From the NCBI RefSeq assembly GCF_014337155.1, contig NZ_CP060632.1, forward strand, positions 2,363,001-2,427,000: a stretch of DNA of 64,000 nucleotides. Direction: 5' to 3'. The notes beneath the pieces are model-generated. The model worked only from the letters and a program-made list of their open reading frames with translations. It was not told the origin of the DNA and did not search any database. The first letter of the stretch is position 1; the number at the start of each line of letters is the position of its first letter. The DNA comes from Wujia chipingensis (GTDB lineage Bacteria; Bacillota; Clostridia; Lachnospirales; Lachnospiraceae). Below, in pieces: positions 1 to 9,537 of the stretch. The translations under genes and the position numbers were made by a program.

Positions 1-332
1 TTGATGATGAATCCGACACCGACGCCGATTGTGCCGAGGATCAGTGCCAGCTCCAGACCGGACATATAACGCATGGATATGTTCAGTGAAATGACAAGGC
101 ATACAAAAAATGTAATGCACAATCCGATCAGTGAAAGTCCGGTCAGCATATTCGGTTTTACGATAAATGCGATAAATGCAACTACGATCAGAACGATCAG
201 AATCCCACCTACATTCACACGCCCCATGCGGTAAAATAAAGTGAAGCTGCTCACGACAACGTTTTGCAAGAAGATGATCACCCCGATGATTGTAAGTACG
301 ATTCCTAATAAAAACTGCAATAATTCTTTCAT
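1..332 (-). CDS. Small membrane protein, 3' end off the window
   Basis: An open frame starts with ATG at 332 (MKELLQFLLGIV) after a GGAGG site and runs off the left edge without a stop. The visible 110 residues are almost all hydrophobic and form at least three membrane segments separated by short polar turns containing Tyr-Arg and Lys-Pro. I recognise no family. It lies downstream of the lactate dehydrogenase genes on the same strand, but a hairpin with a T-run between them suggests separate transcription. Membrane location is well supported; function is unknown. Confidence 0.6.
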   Translation of the reverse strand, partial: MKELLQFLLGIVLTIIGVIIFLQNVVVSSFTLFYRMGRVNVGGILIVLIVVAFIAFIVKPNMLTGLSLIGLCITFFVCLVISLNISMRYMSGLELALILGTIGVGVGFII

Positions 333-412
333 TCGTTCCTCCCTATTTTCTCTTAGAAAATGATTACATACTTATGTCTGATTCTATCATACTTCGACAA
401 AGCTGTACACAC

Positions 413-459
413 AAAAAACTGCTGCCAATGCTTGCATAACTTAACATTGACAACAGTTT
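413..459 (-). terminator. Rho-independent terminator after the ldh operon
   Basis: On the minus strand AAACTGTTGTCAATG pairs with CATTGGCAGCAGTTT across a short loop and is followed by a run of T. It lies just past the stop of the membrane protein gene at 490. Confidence 0.75.
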
Positions 460-489
460 CATTCTATCTTTATCAACAACTTTTATATC

Positions 490-1257
490 CTATCCATGCA
501 GGCGCACCGCTGCCGCGATCCTTCCGGCAATCCACATGACCGACGCTGCGATCAGGAATATCAGAACAAAGCCATTCACCTTTTCTTTCCAACGCATCGC
601 CACGATAATTGTATCTCCGATTACGGCAATGGCTACCGGAATTACATAGAATAGATTGACTGCATTTCCTATCAGCACTTTGTACATCAAGACTGCGAAC
701 GCTGCAACAAGTGCAAGTGAAACAACCGCCTCTATCACATGAAAGAGGATGGCTTTCTCAATTTCCGAATGATACATGACCGGAATTGCCATGGAAAATA
801 ATATCAGGTAGATTAAAGACATCCATAACAATACACGATCTTCCGCCTGTGCGTTTACGCATGCCGTCTTGATAACCAAAGCCGCAATCAGCATTCCGTA
901 AGATGCAAACTGGATTCCCGGAATCGTATATTCCGTATGTACCATTCCGGACACAAGAATGACTCCTGCGGTTATGGAAAGCATCCGGTAATCAATGGAA
1001 TGATACACATTTATATCCAGCGTAAATAATGATTTTAGGAACGCTGCATTCCCCACTGCCAATAAAACAAGAAATGCAGCAAGCGATAAGAACACAGCCA
1101 GATACACATAACTATTGAAGCCGCTTCCGAACAGTTTCACGTCCTTATCCCTTATAGAACGCACGATGCTCTGTACGCGTTCCGCAAATAAAATAATGAA
1201 ATATAACATAATCAGCCAGTTCATAACAACCGCGGACACTCCAACCCGTAAATCCAT
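490..1257 (-). CDS. Polytopic membrane protein, unknown function
   Basis: 255 residues with about seven or eight hydrophobic segments spread over the whole length and very short loops, so an integral membrane protein with no soluble domain. A clean GGAGGA site precedes the ATG. It starts 14 bases after the lactate dehydrogenase stop, so the two are probably cotranscribed. No transporter signature or charged catalytic motif is visible. A role linked to lactate or fermentation is only suggested by position. Confidence 0.65.
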   Translation of the reverse strand: MDLRVGVSAVVMNWLIMLYFIILFAERVQSIVRSIRDKDVKLFGSGFNSYVYLAVFLSLAAFLVLLAVGNAAFLKSLFTLDINVYHSIDYRMLSITAGVILVSGMVHTEYTIPGIQFASYGMLIAALVIKTACVNAQAEDRVLLWMSLIYLILFSMAIPVMYHSEIEKAILFHVIEAVVSLALVAAFAVLMYKVLIGNAVNLFYVIPVAIAVIGDTIIVAMRWKEKVNGFVLIFLIAASVMWIAGRIAAAVRLHG

Positions 1258-1271
1258 GACGATTCCTCCTT

Positions 1272-2228
1272 CTATAACTCCAGCGATGCAAGAATCTCTT
1301 TCAATGCATCTGCCGATTCCTTTAATTTCAGAGCCTCTTCGCCGCTTAACTTGATTGGAATATCTGTCTCCACGCCATCTGCACCGACAATCGCCGGCAT
1401 ACTTAAGACCACATCCTCGATACCATACGCACCATGTATCATGTGTGAGACTGGCAGGATCGATTTCTCATCCCGCATGATCACCTCGCAGATTCTCCTT
1501 ACAGACATCGCGATTCCATAATACGTCGCATGCTTCCGGTTGATAATTTCATATGCACTGTTCTTTACTGCATCTGCAATCTCCCTCGTATTTTCCTTAT
1601 GCTGGTAATGTCCACGCATCTCGCACATCTCGCTTAATTCCACACCGGAGACATTTGCAGATGACCATGCAACGACTTCGCTGTCGCCATGTTCGCCCAC
1701 GATAAATGCATGCACACTCCGGCTATCCACAGACAGATGTTCACCCAGCTTATATTTCAGTCTGGCACTGTCTAACACTGTGCCGGAACCAATCACCCGC
1801 TGCTCCGGAAGTCCGGACAATTTGATTGCCACCTGTGTCAGGACATCGACCGGATTCGCTACCACAAGCAGGATTCCACTAAAATTCCGCTTTGCAATCT
1901 CCGGGATAATAGACTTGAAAATAGCCACATTCTTGTTCACAAGATCCAGTCTTGTCTCCCCCGGTTTCTGTCCGGCTCCCGCGGAGATAATCACGATTGC
2001 CGCATCTGCAACATCGTCATAATCTCCTGCATAAATCCGCATTGGAGAAGCAAATGGGATTCCATGGCTGATATCCATTGCCTCTCCCTCTGCTTTGTTT
2101 CTGTCTGCATCAATCAATACAATCTCTGTAAATAACCCACTCTGCATCAAAGCGAAGACGGATGCCGATCCCACAAATCCACAACCGATCATAACCGCCT
2201 TTTTTGCATTCACTTTATTATTTCCCAT
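1272..2228 (-). CDS. ldh: L-lactate dehydrogenase
   Basis: 318 residues, the normal length for bacterial NAD-dependent L-lactate dehydrogenase, which interconverts pyruvate and lactate in the cytosol. It has the N-terminal Rossmann loop (GCGFVGSASVFAL), the acidic residue that binds NAD (VLIDAD), the substrate loop with Arg (GQKPGETRLDL), the ANPVD segment, and the catalytic His-Asp region VGEHGDSEV. A near-consensus promoter lies upstream and the membrane protein gene follows closely. Malate dehydrogenase is the main alternative, but the overall pattern is that of LDH. Confidence 0.93.
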   Translation of the reverse strand: MGNNKVNAKKAVMIGCGFVGSASVFALMQSGLFTEIVLIDADRNKAEGEAMDISHGIPFASPMRIYAGDYDDVADAAIVIISAGAGQKPGETRLDLVNKNVAIFKSIIPEIAKRNFSGILLVVANPVDVLTQVAIKLSGLPEQRVIGSGTVLDSARLKYKLGEHLSVDSRSVHAFIVGEHGDSEVVAWSSANVSGVELSEMCEMRGHYQHKENTREIADAVKNSAYEIINRKHATYYGIAMSVRRICEVIMRDEKSILPVSHMIHGAYGIEDVVLSMPAIVGADGVETDIPIKLSGEEALKLKESADALKEILASLEL

Positions 2229-2285
2229 AAATGGTTCCCCCTTTCATATATACAGTGATTTAATAACGATAATTATTACTACTTT

Positions 2286-2314
2286 AGTATAATAATAATT
2301 CTATAATTTGTCAA
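2286..2314 (-). promoter_or_regulatory. SigA-type promoter of ldh
   Basis: TTGACA, a 17-base spacer and TATACT on the minus strand, about 60 bases before the ldh start. No overlapping palindrome was seen. Confidence 0.8.
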
Positions 2315-2396
2315 TTTGTATTTATAAAAAAACACGCAGATCACTGTCCTCTATATGTTTTGTTTCTACTATATTGTCAATAATAAAATTGTAATT

Positions 2397-3437
2397 CTAT
2401 TTGTTTTTGAAAAATAAACACTCTTCCTCATTGCACTGTACACCATCCGAATTTCGAAGATTCAGATGGAATACGTGACCACTTTCCGGATGGCCCGCAC
2501 CAAACGCCCGCGTTACATGTGCTACACCAATATCATTCATCCTCTTATCCAGTTCTATCGTGTGAAACCGCAGATCATCATTCACACTGTACATCAGATA
2601 CGCTTCCGGAAAATCCGCATTCATATATGCTAACTGATCCATGAACAACTGGTACTGTTCTTCAGACACAACCAGCGTGCCATCTTTCCTGAGATACCAG
2701 TTTGAGATCATGTCATCCCGTTTTCCCATGTCGTATGCACCACAATTCAGGCAAACACGAACCGGCAGCTTATCATAGGTAAAATAATCCAGTTTCCCCC
2801 GATATTCCTGATTTGACGCAGCAATGCAATACTGCGCAGTGAGCTGTGCTCCCGCCGAATCTCCCAACATGAAAAACCGATTCATATCCAGGCCAAACAC
2901 CCGCGCATGATCATCAATATATTTTACGAGATATGCTACATCCTCTATGGCAGACGGATATTTATTCTGCGGTGCCAGACGATAATTAAAATTCACAACT
3001 ACGAATCCGCTTTGTGCCAAATGACAGCAATAATGGCTATACAGTTTCTTATCTCCATAAAACCAGCCACCACCATGCACACTGACAATCACCGGATATG
3101 CTTTATCCGAGTCTCCCATATAAGATGCCGGCACACAAAGATCAAACAGACTGTTCGATACATAACTGTCTGAATCAATGTCCGACGCATCCCCGGATGA
3201 TGCATACAGCATCTCCCTTTTCTTATCCATCTTCCAGCTATCCAAAATCGCAGCAAACTGCTCTGCATCCAATCTTTTCTTATAATCTAAATTCTTAATC
3301 TGTACAACATTTTCCGGATATTCCAGATCTTTGTCGCGCAATCCATCATTCACCATCCACGCATGGCGCATGTTCACCCATGGCGGAAGTTTTTTATTCT
3401 CCGCTCCACGCTTCATAATCTCTGTAACATTTATCAT
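2397..3437 (-). CDS. Alpha/beta-hydrolase, esterase/lipase type
   Basis: About 346 residues. The oxyanion-hole motif HGGGW and the nucleophile elbow GDSAG place it in the hormone-sensitive-lipase-like or acetyl-xylan-esterase-like hydrolases; a late GHPESGH probably supplies the catalytic His. No signal peptide, so cytosolic. An ATG six codons upstream is less likely as the start because the AGGAGGAG ribosome site lies inside those codons; the start MINVTEIM at 3437 has ideal spacing. The gene stands alone. The substrate is unknown; short acyl or acetyl esters, perhaps from sugars, are an inference. Confidence 0.82.
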   Translation of the reverse strand: MINVTEIMKRGAENKKLPPWVNMRHAWMVNDGLRDKDLEYPENVVQIKNLDYKKRLDAEQFAAILDSWKMDKKREMLYASSGDASDIDSDSYVSNSLFDLCVPASYMGDSDKAYPVIVSVHGGGWFYGDKKLYSHYCCHLAQSGFVVVNFNYRLAPQNKYPSAIEDVAYLVKYIDDHARVFGLDMNRFFMLGDSAGAQLTAQYCIAASNQEYRGKLDYFTYDKLPVRVCLNCGAYDMGKRDDMISNWYLRKDGTLVVSEEQYQLFMDQLAYMNADFPEAYLMYSVNDDLRFHTIELDKRMNDIGVAHVTRAFGAGHPESGHVFHLNLRNSDGVQCNEEECLFFKNK

Positions 3438-3572
3438 AACCGATCTCCTCCTCATAATCGTCCCTCTGTCTTATGTTGTCCTCTTTTTTCTCTTATTCTC
3501 ATACATAGACTGATCCGCCATATTAAGATAATCCTGCAGGCTTTTCTGCTTATCCGGCGTATCTATGAAAAA

Positions 3573-3601
3573 CGCCCCTGGTAACATAAAACCCCGGGGC
3601 G
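3573..3601 (-). terminator. Terminator after malQ
   Basis: A CGCCCC/GGGGCG stem followed on the minus strand by TTTTT, about 25 bases past the malQ stop. Confidence 0.8.
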
Positions 3602-3626
3602 CATTCAATAAATCGTCAGTTATAAA

Positions 3627-5123
3627 TTAGTTACAGCGTTCATAACGAACCGTAATCGCTTTTATCTCCTTGGCTAAAGTCTTATTTAACTCTTTGCTGT
3701 CTACCCGCCATCTCCAATTGCTGCCAACCGAAGAAGGCGTATTCATTCTCGACTTGTTGTCTAAGCCAAGGTAATCCTGAATTGGAACAATACAGATTTT
3801 CGCATTACTTCGCATGATTACGCCAATGAGCGGAATATACATTTTATCTGCCGGTGTATAGTAATCACACAGATAATCTCTTGCTTTTTTCCTGCCTTCG
3901 TCATCGACCTCCTGCCACCAGCCGACCAGTGTCTCATTGTCATGCGTGCCTGTATAAGCTACACAATTCTCAATATAATTATGAGGTAAATACTCCCTCG
4001 CCGAACCCGTATCTCTTGTGTCAAATGCGAATTCCAACACTTTCGTCCCCATGAACCCGCTATCCGCAACAAGCTTACGGACGGTATCCGTTATATAGCC
4101 AAGATCCTCCGCAATCACGGATTTTCTGCCAATCTTCTTTTCGATTGTATGGAACAAATCCATGCCCGGACCTTTTTTCCAACTGCCATTTACCGCGGTC
4201 TTATCCCCATATGGGATGGAATAATATTCATCGAAACCACGGAAATGATCAATACGTACAACATCATATAATTCAAAGCAGAATGAAAGCCGTTCGATCC
4301 ACCATGCATACGCTGTCTTTTTGTGGTAATCCCAATCATAAAGAGGATTCCCCCACATCTGCCCATCCGCCGAAAATCCGTCCGGCGGACATCCCGCAAC
4401 AGCCTTCGGTGTACATTGTTCATCTAACTGGAACAATTCCGGATGCGACCATGCATCTGCACTATCCAATGATACATAAATCGGAATATCTCCGATAATT
4501 TTAATTCCTTTTTTATTGGCGTAAGCTCTGAGCTTATACCACTGGTTGAAAAACTGGAACTGCATAAATAACTGAAAATCAATTTCATCTGCCAGCTTCT
4601 CTTTATATTCACGTAAACCTTCTTCTGTACGACTATGAATTGCCTCCGGCCACTCAGTCCAGTTCATTCCACCAAAATGATTTTTCACTGCCATATATAA
4701 GCAATAGTCATACACCCACGCTTCATTCTTATCTAAGAACGCCTTATACTCTGTACTGTTCTTATGCCCGCTTCTCTCACAAGCCTTGCGGAGCAATACA
4801 TACCGTCCATTATATTGTTTTTCATAATCAACAGACTGTTCGTCTGTTCCAAAGTCAACACTATCACATTCTTCTCTTGTCAATAAACCTTCGCTAATTA
4901 AAGTTTCCAGATCTATGAAGTACGGATTCCCGGCAAATGTGGAAAACGACTGGTATGGAGAATCTCCATATCCGGTAGGTCCCAAAGGTAAAATCTGCCA
5001 GAACGTCTGACCGGCTTCCACTAACCAATCCACAAATTTATATGCTTCTTTGGAAAAGCAGCCAATTCCATACTTTGATGGCAGACTGGAAATCGCGAAC
5101 AATATTCCTGCTGTTTTATCCAT
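3627..5123 (-). CDS. malQ: 4-alpha-glucanotransferase (GH77, amylomaltase)
   Basis: 498 residues, the typical length of short bacterial MalQ. It transfers alpha-1,4-glucan segments between maltooligosaccharides, releasing glucose and making longer chains for the phosphorylase. GH77 landmarks are all visible: the N-terminal SLPSKYGIG, the DIPIYVSLDSADAW segment, the nucleophile region VRIDHFRGF, the acid/base VIAEDLGYIT, and the transition-state Asp in YTGTHDNET. It lies directly after the LacI regulator and ends in a terminator, so it is the last gene of the maltodextrin operon. Confidence 0.95.
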   Translation of the reverse strand: MDKTAGILFAISSLPSKYGIGCFSKEAYKFVDWLVEAGQTFWQILPLGPTGYGDSPYQSFSTFAGNPYFIDLETLISEGLLTREECDSVDFGTDEQSVDYEKQYNGRYVLLRKACERSGHKNSTEYKAFLDKNEAWVYDYCLYMAVKNHFGGMNWTEWPEAIHSRTEEGLREYKEKLADEIDFQLFMQFQFFNQWYKLRAYANKKGIKIIGDIPIYVSLDSADAWSHPELFQLDEQCTPKAVAGCPPDGFSADGQMWGNPLYDWDYHKKTAYAWWIERLSFCFELYDVVRIDHFRGFDEYYSIPYGDKTAVNGSWKKGPGMDLFHTIEKKIGRKSVIAEDLGYITDTVRKLVADSGFMGTKVLEFAFDTRDTGSAREYLPHNYIENCVAYTGTHDNETLVGWWQEVDDEGRKKARDYLCDYYTPADKMYIPLIGVIMRSNAKICIVPIQDYLGLDNKSRMNTPSSVGSNWRWRVDSKELNKTLAKEIKAITVRYERCN

Positions 5124-5155
5124 ATATGTCCTCCATATACGTCAAGGCATAACAA

Positions 5156-6160
5156 TTATACTCTGCGTACGCTTTCGCCCTCGATCAGATTGTGTGGGGC
5201 ATAATCATGTTCACACCCCAGTGTATAATGTATGTGCTTCATCAAAAGCTCCACACTCCGCTTCGCAATACTGTTTATGTCCTGACCCATTGATGTAATT
5301 CTCGGTGTGTAAAATCTCGATATGACTGTACCATCGAAGCCTACCACCGATATATCATCCGGTACTTTTTTCCCGGCATCTTCGATTGCCCGAATTGCGC
5401 CAACCGCAATCGTATCTGACAGCCCGACAATGGCTGTCACATGTATGTTTTTTTCAAGTAACTTTTTTGTTGTCTCATAACCTGCCTCATACGAATACCG
5501 GCAAGCCATATAATTCTTATCCGGATCAAACTCCAGACCACTTTTTTCAAAGCCTTTTTTACACCCAAGATAACGCGAGAAACTGATCTGTTTATCTGAA
5601 ATCTCGCCCCCCATTACGACAATATCTTTGTGTCCGTAGCCTGTTAAATACTGCACGAGCTCCATGGTTGCAGCCTCATCATCGACACATACGGAAGAAA
5701 CATTGTCGAACGCTAACTCCCTTGCACTCGTAGTTGCAACAACACAGGGGATTTCAAGTTCATTCATACGTTCATCAAAAAGAGCTAAATTCGCACCGAG
5801 AAAAATAATCGCTTTTGAGGTTTTGTCACGAACGAATTTTAATGCCTCTGCAACCTCGTCCCCATCTTCATCGATAATCTGGCAGGATACAACCTCGTCC
5901 AGCTCTGACAGCAGAAGTGTAATCCGGTCAAGAATCTCCATGAAGAAACTATTGTGCCGGCCTTTCATGATAATTGTAACTGTATTTCCGCCACATCGTT
6001 TCAGCTTTCTGGCATTTCCGTTTGGTTCAAAATTGCTCTCTTCGATAATTTTCAATATCTTTTCGCGCGCTTTCTCACTTACACCCGGTTGTTTGTTTAT
6101 TACTCTGGATACGGTGCCAATACCGTATCCAGATAATTTTGCTATATCTTTGATCGTCAT
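5156..6160 (-). CDS. LacI-family regulator of the maltodextrin operon
   Basis: 334 residues. The N-terminal LacI helix-turn-helix is textbook (TIKDIAKLSGYGIGTVSRVI, then the hinge helix with NGNARKLK), followed by a periplasmic-binding-like effector domain. It sits between the permease gene and malQ on the same strand, with gaps of about 30 bases. The GGAAACGTTTC-type palindromes upstream of the binding-protein and phosphorylase genes have the central-CG form usual for this family and are its likely operators. A maltose-type effector is inferred from the neighbours. Confidence 0.92.
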   Translation of the reverse strand: MTIKDIAKLSGYGIGTVSRVINKQPGVSEKAREKILKIIEESNFEPNGNARKLKRCGGNTVTIIMKGRHNSFFMEILDRITLLLSELDEVVSCQIIDEDGDEVAEALKFVRDKTSKAIIFLGANLALFDERMNELEIPCVVATTSARELAFDNVSSVCVDDEAATMELVQYLTGYGHKDIVVMGGEISDKQISFSRYLGCKKGFEKSGLEFDPDKNYMACRYSYEAGYETTKKLLEKNIHVTAIVGLSDTIAVGAIRAIEDAGKKVPDDISVVGFDGTVISRFYTPRITSMGQDINSIAKRSVELLMKHIHYTLGCEHDYAPHNLIEGESVRRV

Positions 6161-6191
6161 ATAATCGCTCCTGTAAAAATGTGATTATATA

Positions 6192-7025
6192 TTAACCCTT
6201 AACAGCGCCAGCCGCAACCCCTTTGACAATATATTTCTGAGCGCATAAGTAGAATACAACAACCGGAATGATTGCCATGATCAGGCATGCCATAATCGCA
6301 CCCATATCAACACGTCCGTAGCTTCCCTTCATGTACTGGATGACAATGGAAATTGTCTTGAATTCCTTAATATCAAGTACAAGGTATGGAAGAAGGAAGT
6401 CATTCCAGATCCACATTGCTTCCAGAATACCTACGGAAATGAATGTAGGCTTCATCATAGGAACTACTACACAGAAGAATGTCCGGAGTGGTGAGCAGCC
6501 ATCAATCATTGCAGCTTCTTCCACTTCTACCGGAATTGATTTTACAAATCCGGTGAACATGAATACCGCAAGTCCGGCACCAAAACCGAGATATACAATC
6601 ACGATTCCCCAAGGTGTATTCAGATGGAGGGAGTCTGCCGTTCCGGAAAGTGTAAACATAACCATCTGGAACGGTATAACCATAGAAAACACACATAAGA
6701 GGTAAATCATTTTTGTAAAAACATTCTTAACACGGGTTATAAACCATGCTGTCATGGAACAGCAGATCAGGATAACCGCAACTGAAAATACTGTAATAAA
6801 TAATGTCCAGCCCACAGCTTTCAGGAAATCATATTGCGTAATTGCTGTCTTATAGTTTTCGAGTCCAACATAGCTTTCCTCTGTAGGCAGCTTAAATGTC
6901 TCAAGGTTGATGAACGTCTTCGACTTCATCGAGTTAATCAATACGATAAAGATTGGAGCAACAAATATAATTGAAACGAGTGTAAAAAATAATGTTGCAA
7001 GTATTCCCATCACTTTCTTTTTCAT
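6192..7025 (-). CDS. Maltodextrin ABC permease, MalG type
   Basis: 277 residues with six predicted membrane segments and the MalFG inner-membrane signature EEAAMIDGCSPLRTF, which contacts the ATPase. The C-terminal end (YIVKGVAAGAVKG) is characteristic of MalG-type sugar permeases. Its start overlaps the stop of the preceding permease, implying translational coupling. With its partner it forms the membrane channel for sugar import. The ATPase subunit is not in the window; many Firmicutes use a shared MsmX-type ATPase encoded elsewhere. Confidence 0.92.
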   Translation of the reverse strand: MKKKVMGILATLFFTLVSIIFVAPIFIVLINSMKSKTFINLETFKLPTEESYVGLENYKTAITQYDFLKAVGWTLFITVFSVAVILICCSMTAWFITRVKNVFTKMIYLLCVFSMVIPFQMVMFTLSGTADSLHLNTPWGIVIVYLGFGAGLAVFMFTGFVKSIPVEVEEAAMIDGCSPLRTFFCVVVPMMKPTFISVGILEAMWIWNDFLLPYLVLDIKEFKTISIVIQYMKGSYGRVDMGAIMACLIMAIIPVVVFYLCAQKYIVKGVAAGAVKG

Positions 7026-7867
7026 TACTGCTGCACCTCCTTATCCCTTGTCAACTTTAACTGTAACAATCCAATCGCTACTACAATTATGAAGAACACA
7101 ACTGCCTTCGCCTGTCCAACCCCTTCAGCTCCTACTCTGCCATAGAATGTGCTATAAATATTCAGGGCAAGCATTTCTGTCTTATGAAGTGGCTCACCAC
7201 CTGTAAGAGCAAGGTTCTGATCGAATAACTTGAACGAATTCGTAATCGTCAGGAATGTACAAATTGTAATCGATGGCATCATGTTAGGAATTGTAATTTT
7301 AAACAATCTCTGCATTCTGGTAGCTCCGTCGATCATAGCCGCCTCCTGAATATCACCAGGGATCGCCTGAAGTCCCGCGATGTATACGATCATCATGTAA
7401 CCAATCTGCTGCCAGCCTACAAGAATAACCAGTCCCCAGAAACCTAATGTTTCATTTAACTTCAGGGCTGTATCAAACTTCACGAAAATACCATCAAAAA
7501 TCAGCTGCCATACATAACCTAATACAATACCTCCGATCAGGTTTGGCATAAAAAACACTGTACGGAAAATATTCTTTCCTTTGATATTCTGTGTCAACGC
7601 CAGAGCAACCAAAAATGCAAGTACATTGATCAACACAAGCGAAACGATTGCAAATAAAGTAGTGAATTTGAATGATCCAAGAAAATTTGAATCTTTAAAT
7701 GCTTCTATATAGTTTTGTATTCCGACAAATTTTGCATCCTTGATTGTTGTAAAGTTACAGAAAGACAAGTAAATACCTTCAATAAAAGGAATAATAAATC
7801 CTATCAAAAATGCAGCCATAGTCGGTAACAAAAATATTGGCCAATATTTTTTTACTGCCTTTTCCAT
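7025..7867 (-). CDS. Maltodextrin ABC permease, MalF type
   Basis: 280 residues, six membrane segments, and the inner-membrane EAA motif (QEAAMIDGATRMQRLF). It lacks the large extra periplasmic loop of the Enterobacterial MalF, as is normal in Gram-positives. It follows the binding-protein gene after a 98-base gap holding a hairpin, and overlaps the next permease by one base. It is the second half of the transport channel. Confidence 0.92.
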   Translation of the reverse strand: MEKAVKKYWPIFLLPTMAAFLIGFIIPFIEGIYLSFCNFTTIKDAKFVGIQNYIEAFKDSNFLGSFKFTTLFAIVSLVLINVLAFLVALALTQNIKGKNIFRTVFFMPNLIGGIVLGYVWQLIFDGIFVKFDTALKLNETLGFWGLVILVGWQQIGYMMIVYIAGLQAIPGDIQEAAMIDGATRMQRLFKITIPNMMPSITICTFLTITNSFKLFDQNLALTGGEPLHKTEMLALNIYSTFYGRVGAEGVGQAKAVVFFIIVVAIGLLQLKLTRDKEVQQ

Positions 7868-7902
7868 CTTATACCTCCTACGCCCTCGAACAACTACCTT
7901 CT

Positions 7903-7933
7903 AAAAAAGGGAGGAAATATATCCTCCCTTTTT
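7903..7933 (-). terminator. Hairpin between binding protein and permease genes
   Basis: AAGGGAGGA and TCCTCCCTT form a perfect stem flanked by A-runs and T-runs. It follows the binding-protein stop and precedes the first permease. A leaky terminator or RNA-stabilising hairpin here would give more binding protein than permease. Confidence 0.7.
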
Positions 7934-7965
7934 AATTACAGGTTGTTTTATCAGGCTTCTTGATC

Positions 7966-9297
7966 CTAGTTTCCTGCTGCCTGACTCTCTGTAGCCCAGC
8001 CTTCAACGAATGCTTTCTTTACGAGATCCCAATTCGCATCTGTCTGATCGGAAGCGTATACAGTAAGAGCTGATCCTACTTCGTTCTTCCATGTCTCAGA
8101 AGGCATTGTTGTGAAGTTCCAGCTTACAGGTGTCTTGCCATCTGCAACATACTGGCTTGCGATATTCACAAGAAGGTTATCTGACTCAAGGTTCTTCTTG
8201 AATGGAGTAACAAATCCCATTCCGTCTGCTCCGGATGGCATTGCACCCTGTGAACCACAGATTGCCTTAAGCGCTGTATCGTCTGTAGCAAGCCATGCCA
8301 TGAAATCTTCTGTTGCCTTGATGTCTGCTTCGGAAGCCTTAGCATTTACACACCAGTAGTTCTCTGTACCTGTACAAAGTCCCTGATTTTCTTCTCCGTC
8401 TACACCGATATAAATCGGAAGCATTCCAAGATTCTCATCTCCGACTGAGCTTATATCTGAGTATGCCCATGTACCATTCTGGTAAAATACCGCTTTTCCT
8501 GCTACGAACTCAGCAACTGCATCATCACCGGTCTTAACACTGAGCTGCTTAGGATCTGTAGTTGAGTTATTAATGTACAGATCCCAGATCTGACGGTAGT
8601 TATCCAGGTATGTTCCCTTGATTGCCTTTGTGTTGTTGATTCCGTCTGCCTGATACTCATAGTATACAGGAAGGTTTGCAAGGTGAGTCTTATATCTCCA
8701 GTCTGATGAACCATCCATACCTGCAGATGTAAATGCATCAAATCCAAGCTCATCACGTCTTGCTGTAATATCTTCTGCTACCTTCTTCAGATCTGCAAAG
8801 TTCTTGATGTCATCCATGGAATAACCTGCCTCGGCAAGAAGCTTCTTGTTGCAGATGATACCATAGGACTCAATAACATATCCGATACCTGCTACCTTAT
8901 CGCCATCCTTCAAAGCGAAATCCTCTGAAGTAAGCTGCTTGTAAACTTCTGTGTCAGACAAATCTGCACAGTAATCTTTCCACGATGCTAAGCCAACCGG
9001 ACCATTTACCTGGAACAATGTAGGGCATTCTGATTTACCCATCTCACTCTTAAGAGTTGTCTCATACTGACCGGATGCAGCTGTAACAACGGTTACCTTT
9101 ACGCCTGTCTCCTCTTCGTAGATCTTGGCAAGCTCCTGCCACTGGGCATCTGCTTCCGGCTTAAAATTCAAGTAATATACCGAACCCTTATCAGCCGATG
9201 CATCCTTCCCTCCTGAAGTTCCCTTTCCTCCACAACCTGCAAACAGTGACATCATCATTGTTGCAGCTAATCCTAAAACTGCTAATTTCTTCTTCAT
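7966..9297 (-). CDS. Maltodextrin ABC solute-binding lipoprotein, MalE type
   Basis: 443 residues from the ATG at 9297, chosen because AGGAGGA lies just before it and because a lipoprotein signal peptide begins there: KKK, a hydrophobic stretch and the lipobox LFAGC. An upstream in-frame ATG would add 36 residues and destroy the signal. The mature part is a family-1 extracellular sugar-binding protein (EETGVKVTVVTAASGQYETTL). Anchored outside the membrane, it delivers maltooligosaccharides to the two permeases encoded downstream. Confidence 0.93.
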   Translation of the reverse strand: MKKKLAVLGLAATMMMSLFAGCGGKGTSGGKDASADKGSVYYLNFKPEADAQWQELAKIYEEETGVKVTVVTAASGQYETTLKSEMGKSECPTLFQVNGPVGLASWKDYCADLSDTEVYKQLTSEDFALKDGDKVAGIGYVIESYGIICNKKLLAEAGYSMDDIKNFADLKKVAEDITARRDELGFDAFTSAGMDGSSDWRYKTHLANLPVYYEYQADGINNTKAIKGTYLDNYRQIWDLYINNSTTDPKQLSVKTGDDAVAEFVAGKAVFYQNGTWAYSDISSVGDENLGMLPIYIGVDGEENQGLCTGTENYWCVNAKASEADIKATEDFMAWLATDDTALKAICGSQGAMPSGADGMGFVTPFKKNLESDNLLVNIASQYVADGKTPVSWNFTTMPSETWKNEVGSALTVYASDQTDANWDLVKKAFVEGWATESQAAGN

Positions 9298-9355
9298 GCT
9301 TTTTCCTCCTCTAATCTTTTCATTTGCTTTGTTTATAGTTACGTATACGTTCCTT

Positions 9356-9365
9356 GGAAACGTTT
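9356..9365. promoter_or_regulatory. LacI-type operator 2 of the binding-protein gene
   Basis: GGAAACGTTT, a palindromic core with central CG, between the transcription start and the ribosome site. It matches the sites at 9380 and 11864. Confidence 0.7.
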
Positions 9366-9379
9366 GTTGTATCGTTTTT

Positions 9380-9391
9380 GGTAACGTTTCC
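9380..9391. promoter_or_regulatory. LacI-type operator 1 of the binding-protein gene
   Basis: GGTAACGTTTCC, a near-perfect palindrome about 14 bases downstream of the -10 box, where a bound repressor would block initiation or clearance. A CcpA catabolite site has a similar consensus and cannot be excluded. Confidence 0.75.
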
Positions 9392-9404
9392 ATTTCATGA
9401 GTCA

Positions 9405-9433
9405 ATGATACAACATTTAAAAACTTTTTGCAA
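9405..9433 (-). promoter_or_regulatory. Promoter of the maltodextrin operon
   Basis: TTGCAA, a 17-base spacer and TATCAT on the minus strand. The predicted start of transcription falls just before the operator at 9380. Confidence 0.75.
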
Positions 9434-9537
9434 TCAAAAAAGTCAACTTTTTGTTTATTTAGTCAAATTACACAGCAATTTTGAATTTTTTTTGTTACTT
9501 ATCACCAATTTCTGCGTGCATTTGCTATCAATGGATC

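Noticed and set aside
9356..9391. Catabolite-repression (cre) sites instead of LacI operators
   Set aside because: Not excluded, but three copies restricted to this locus next to its own LacI gene favour a local regulator.
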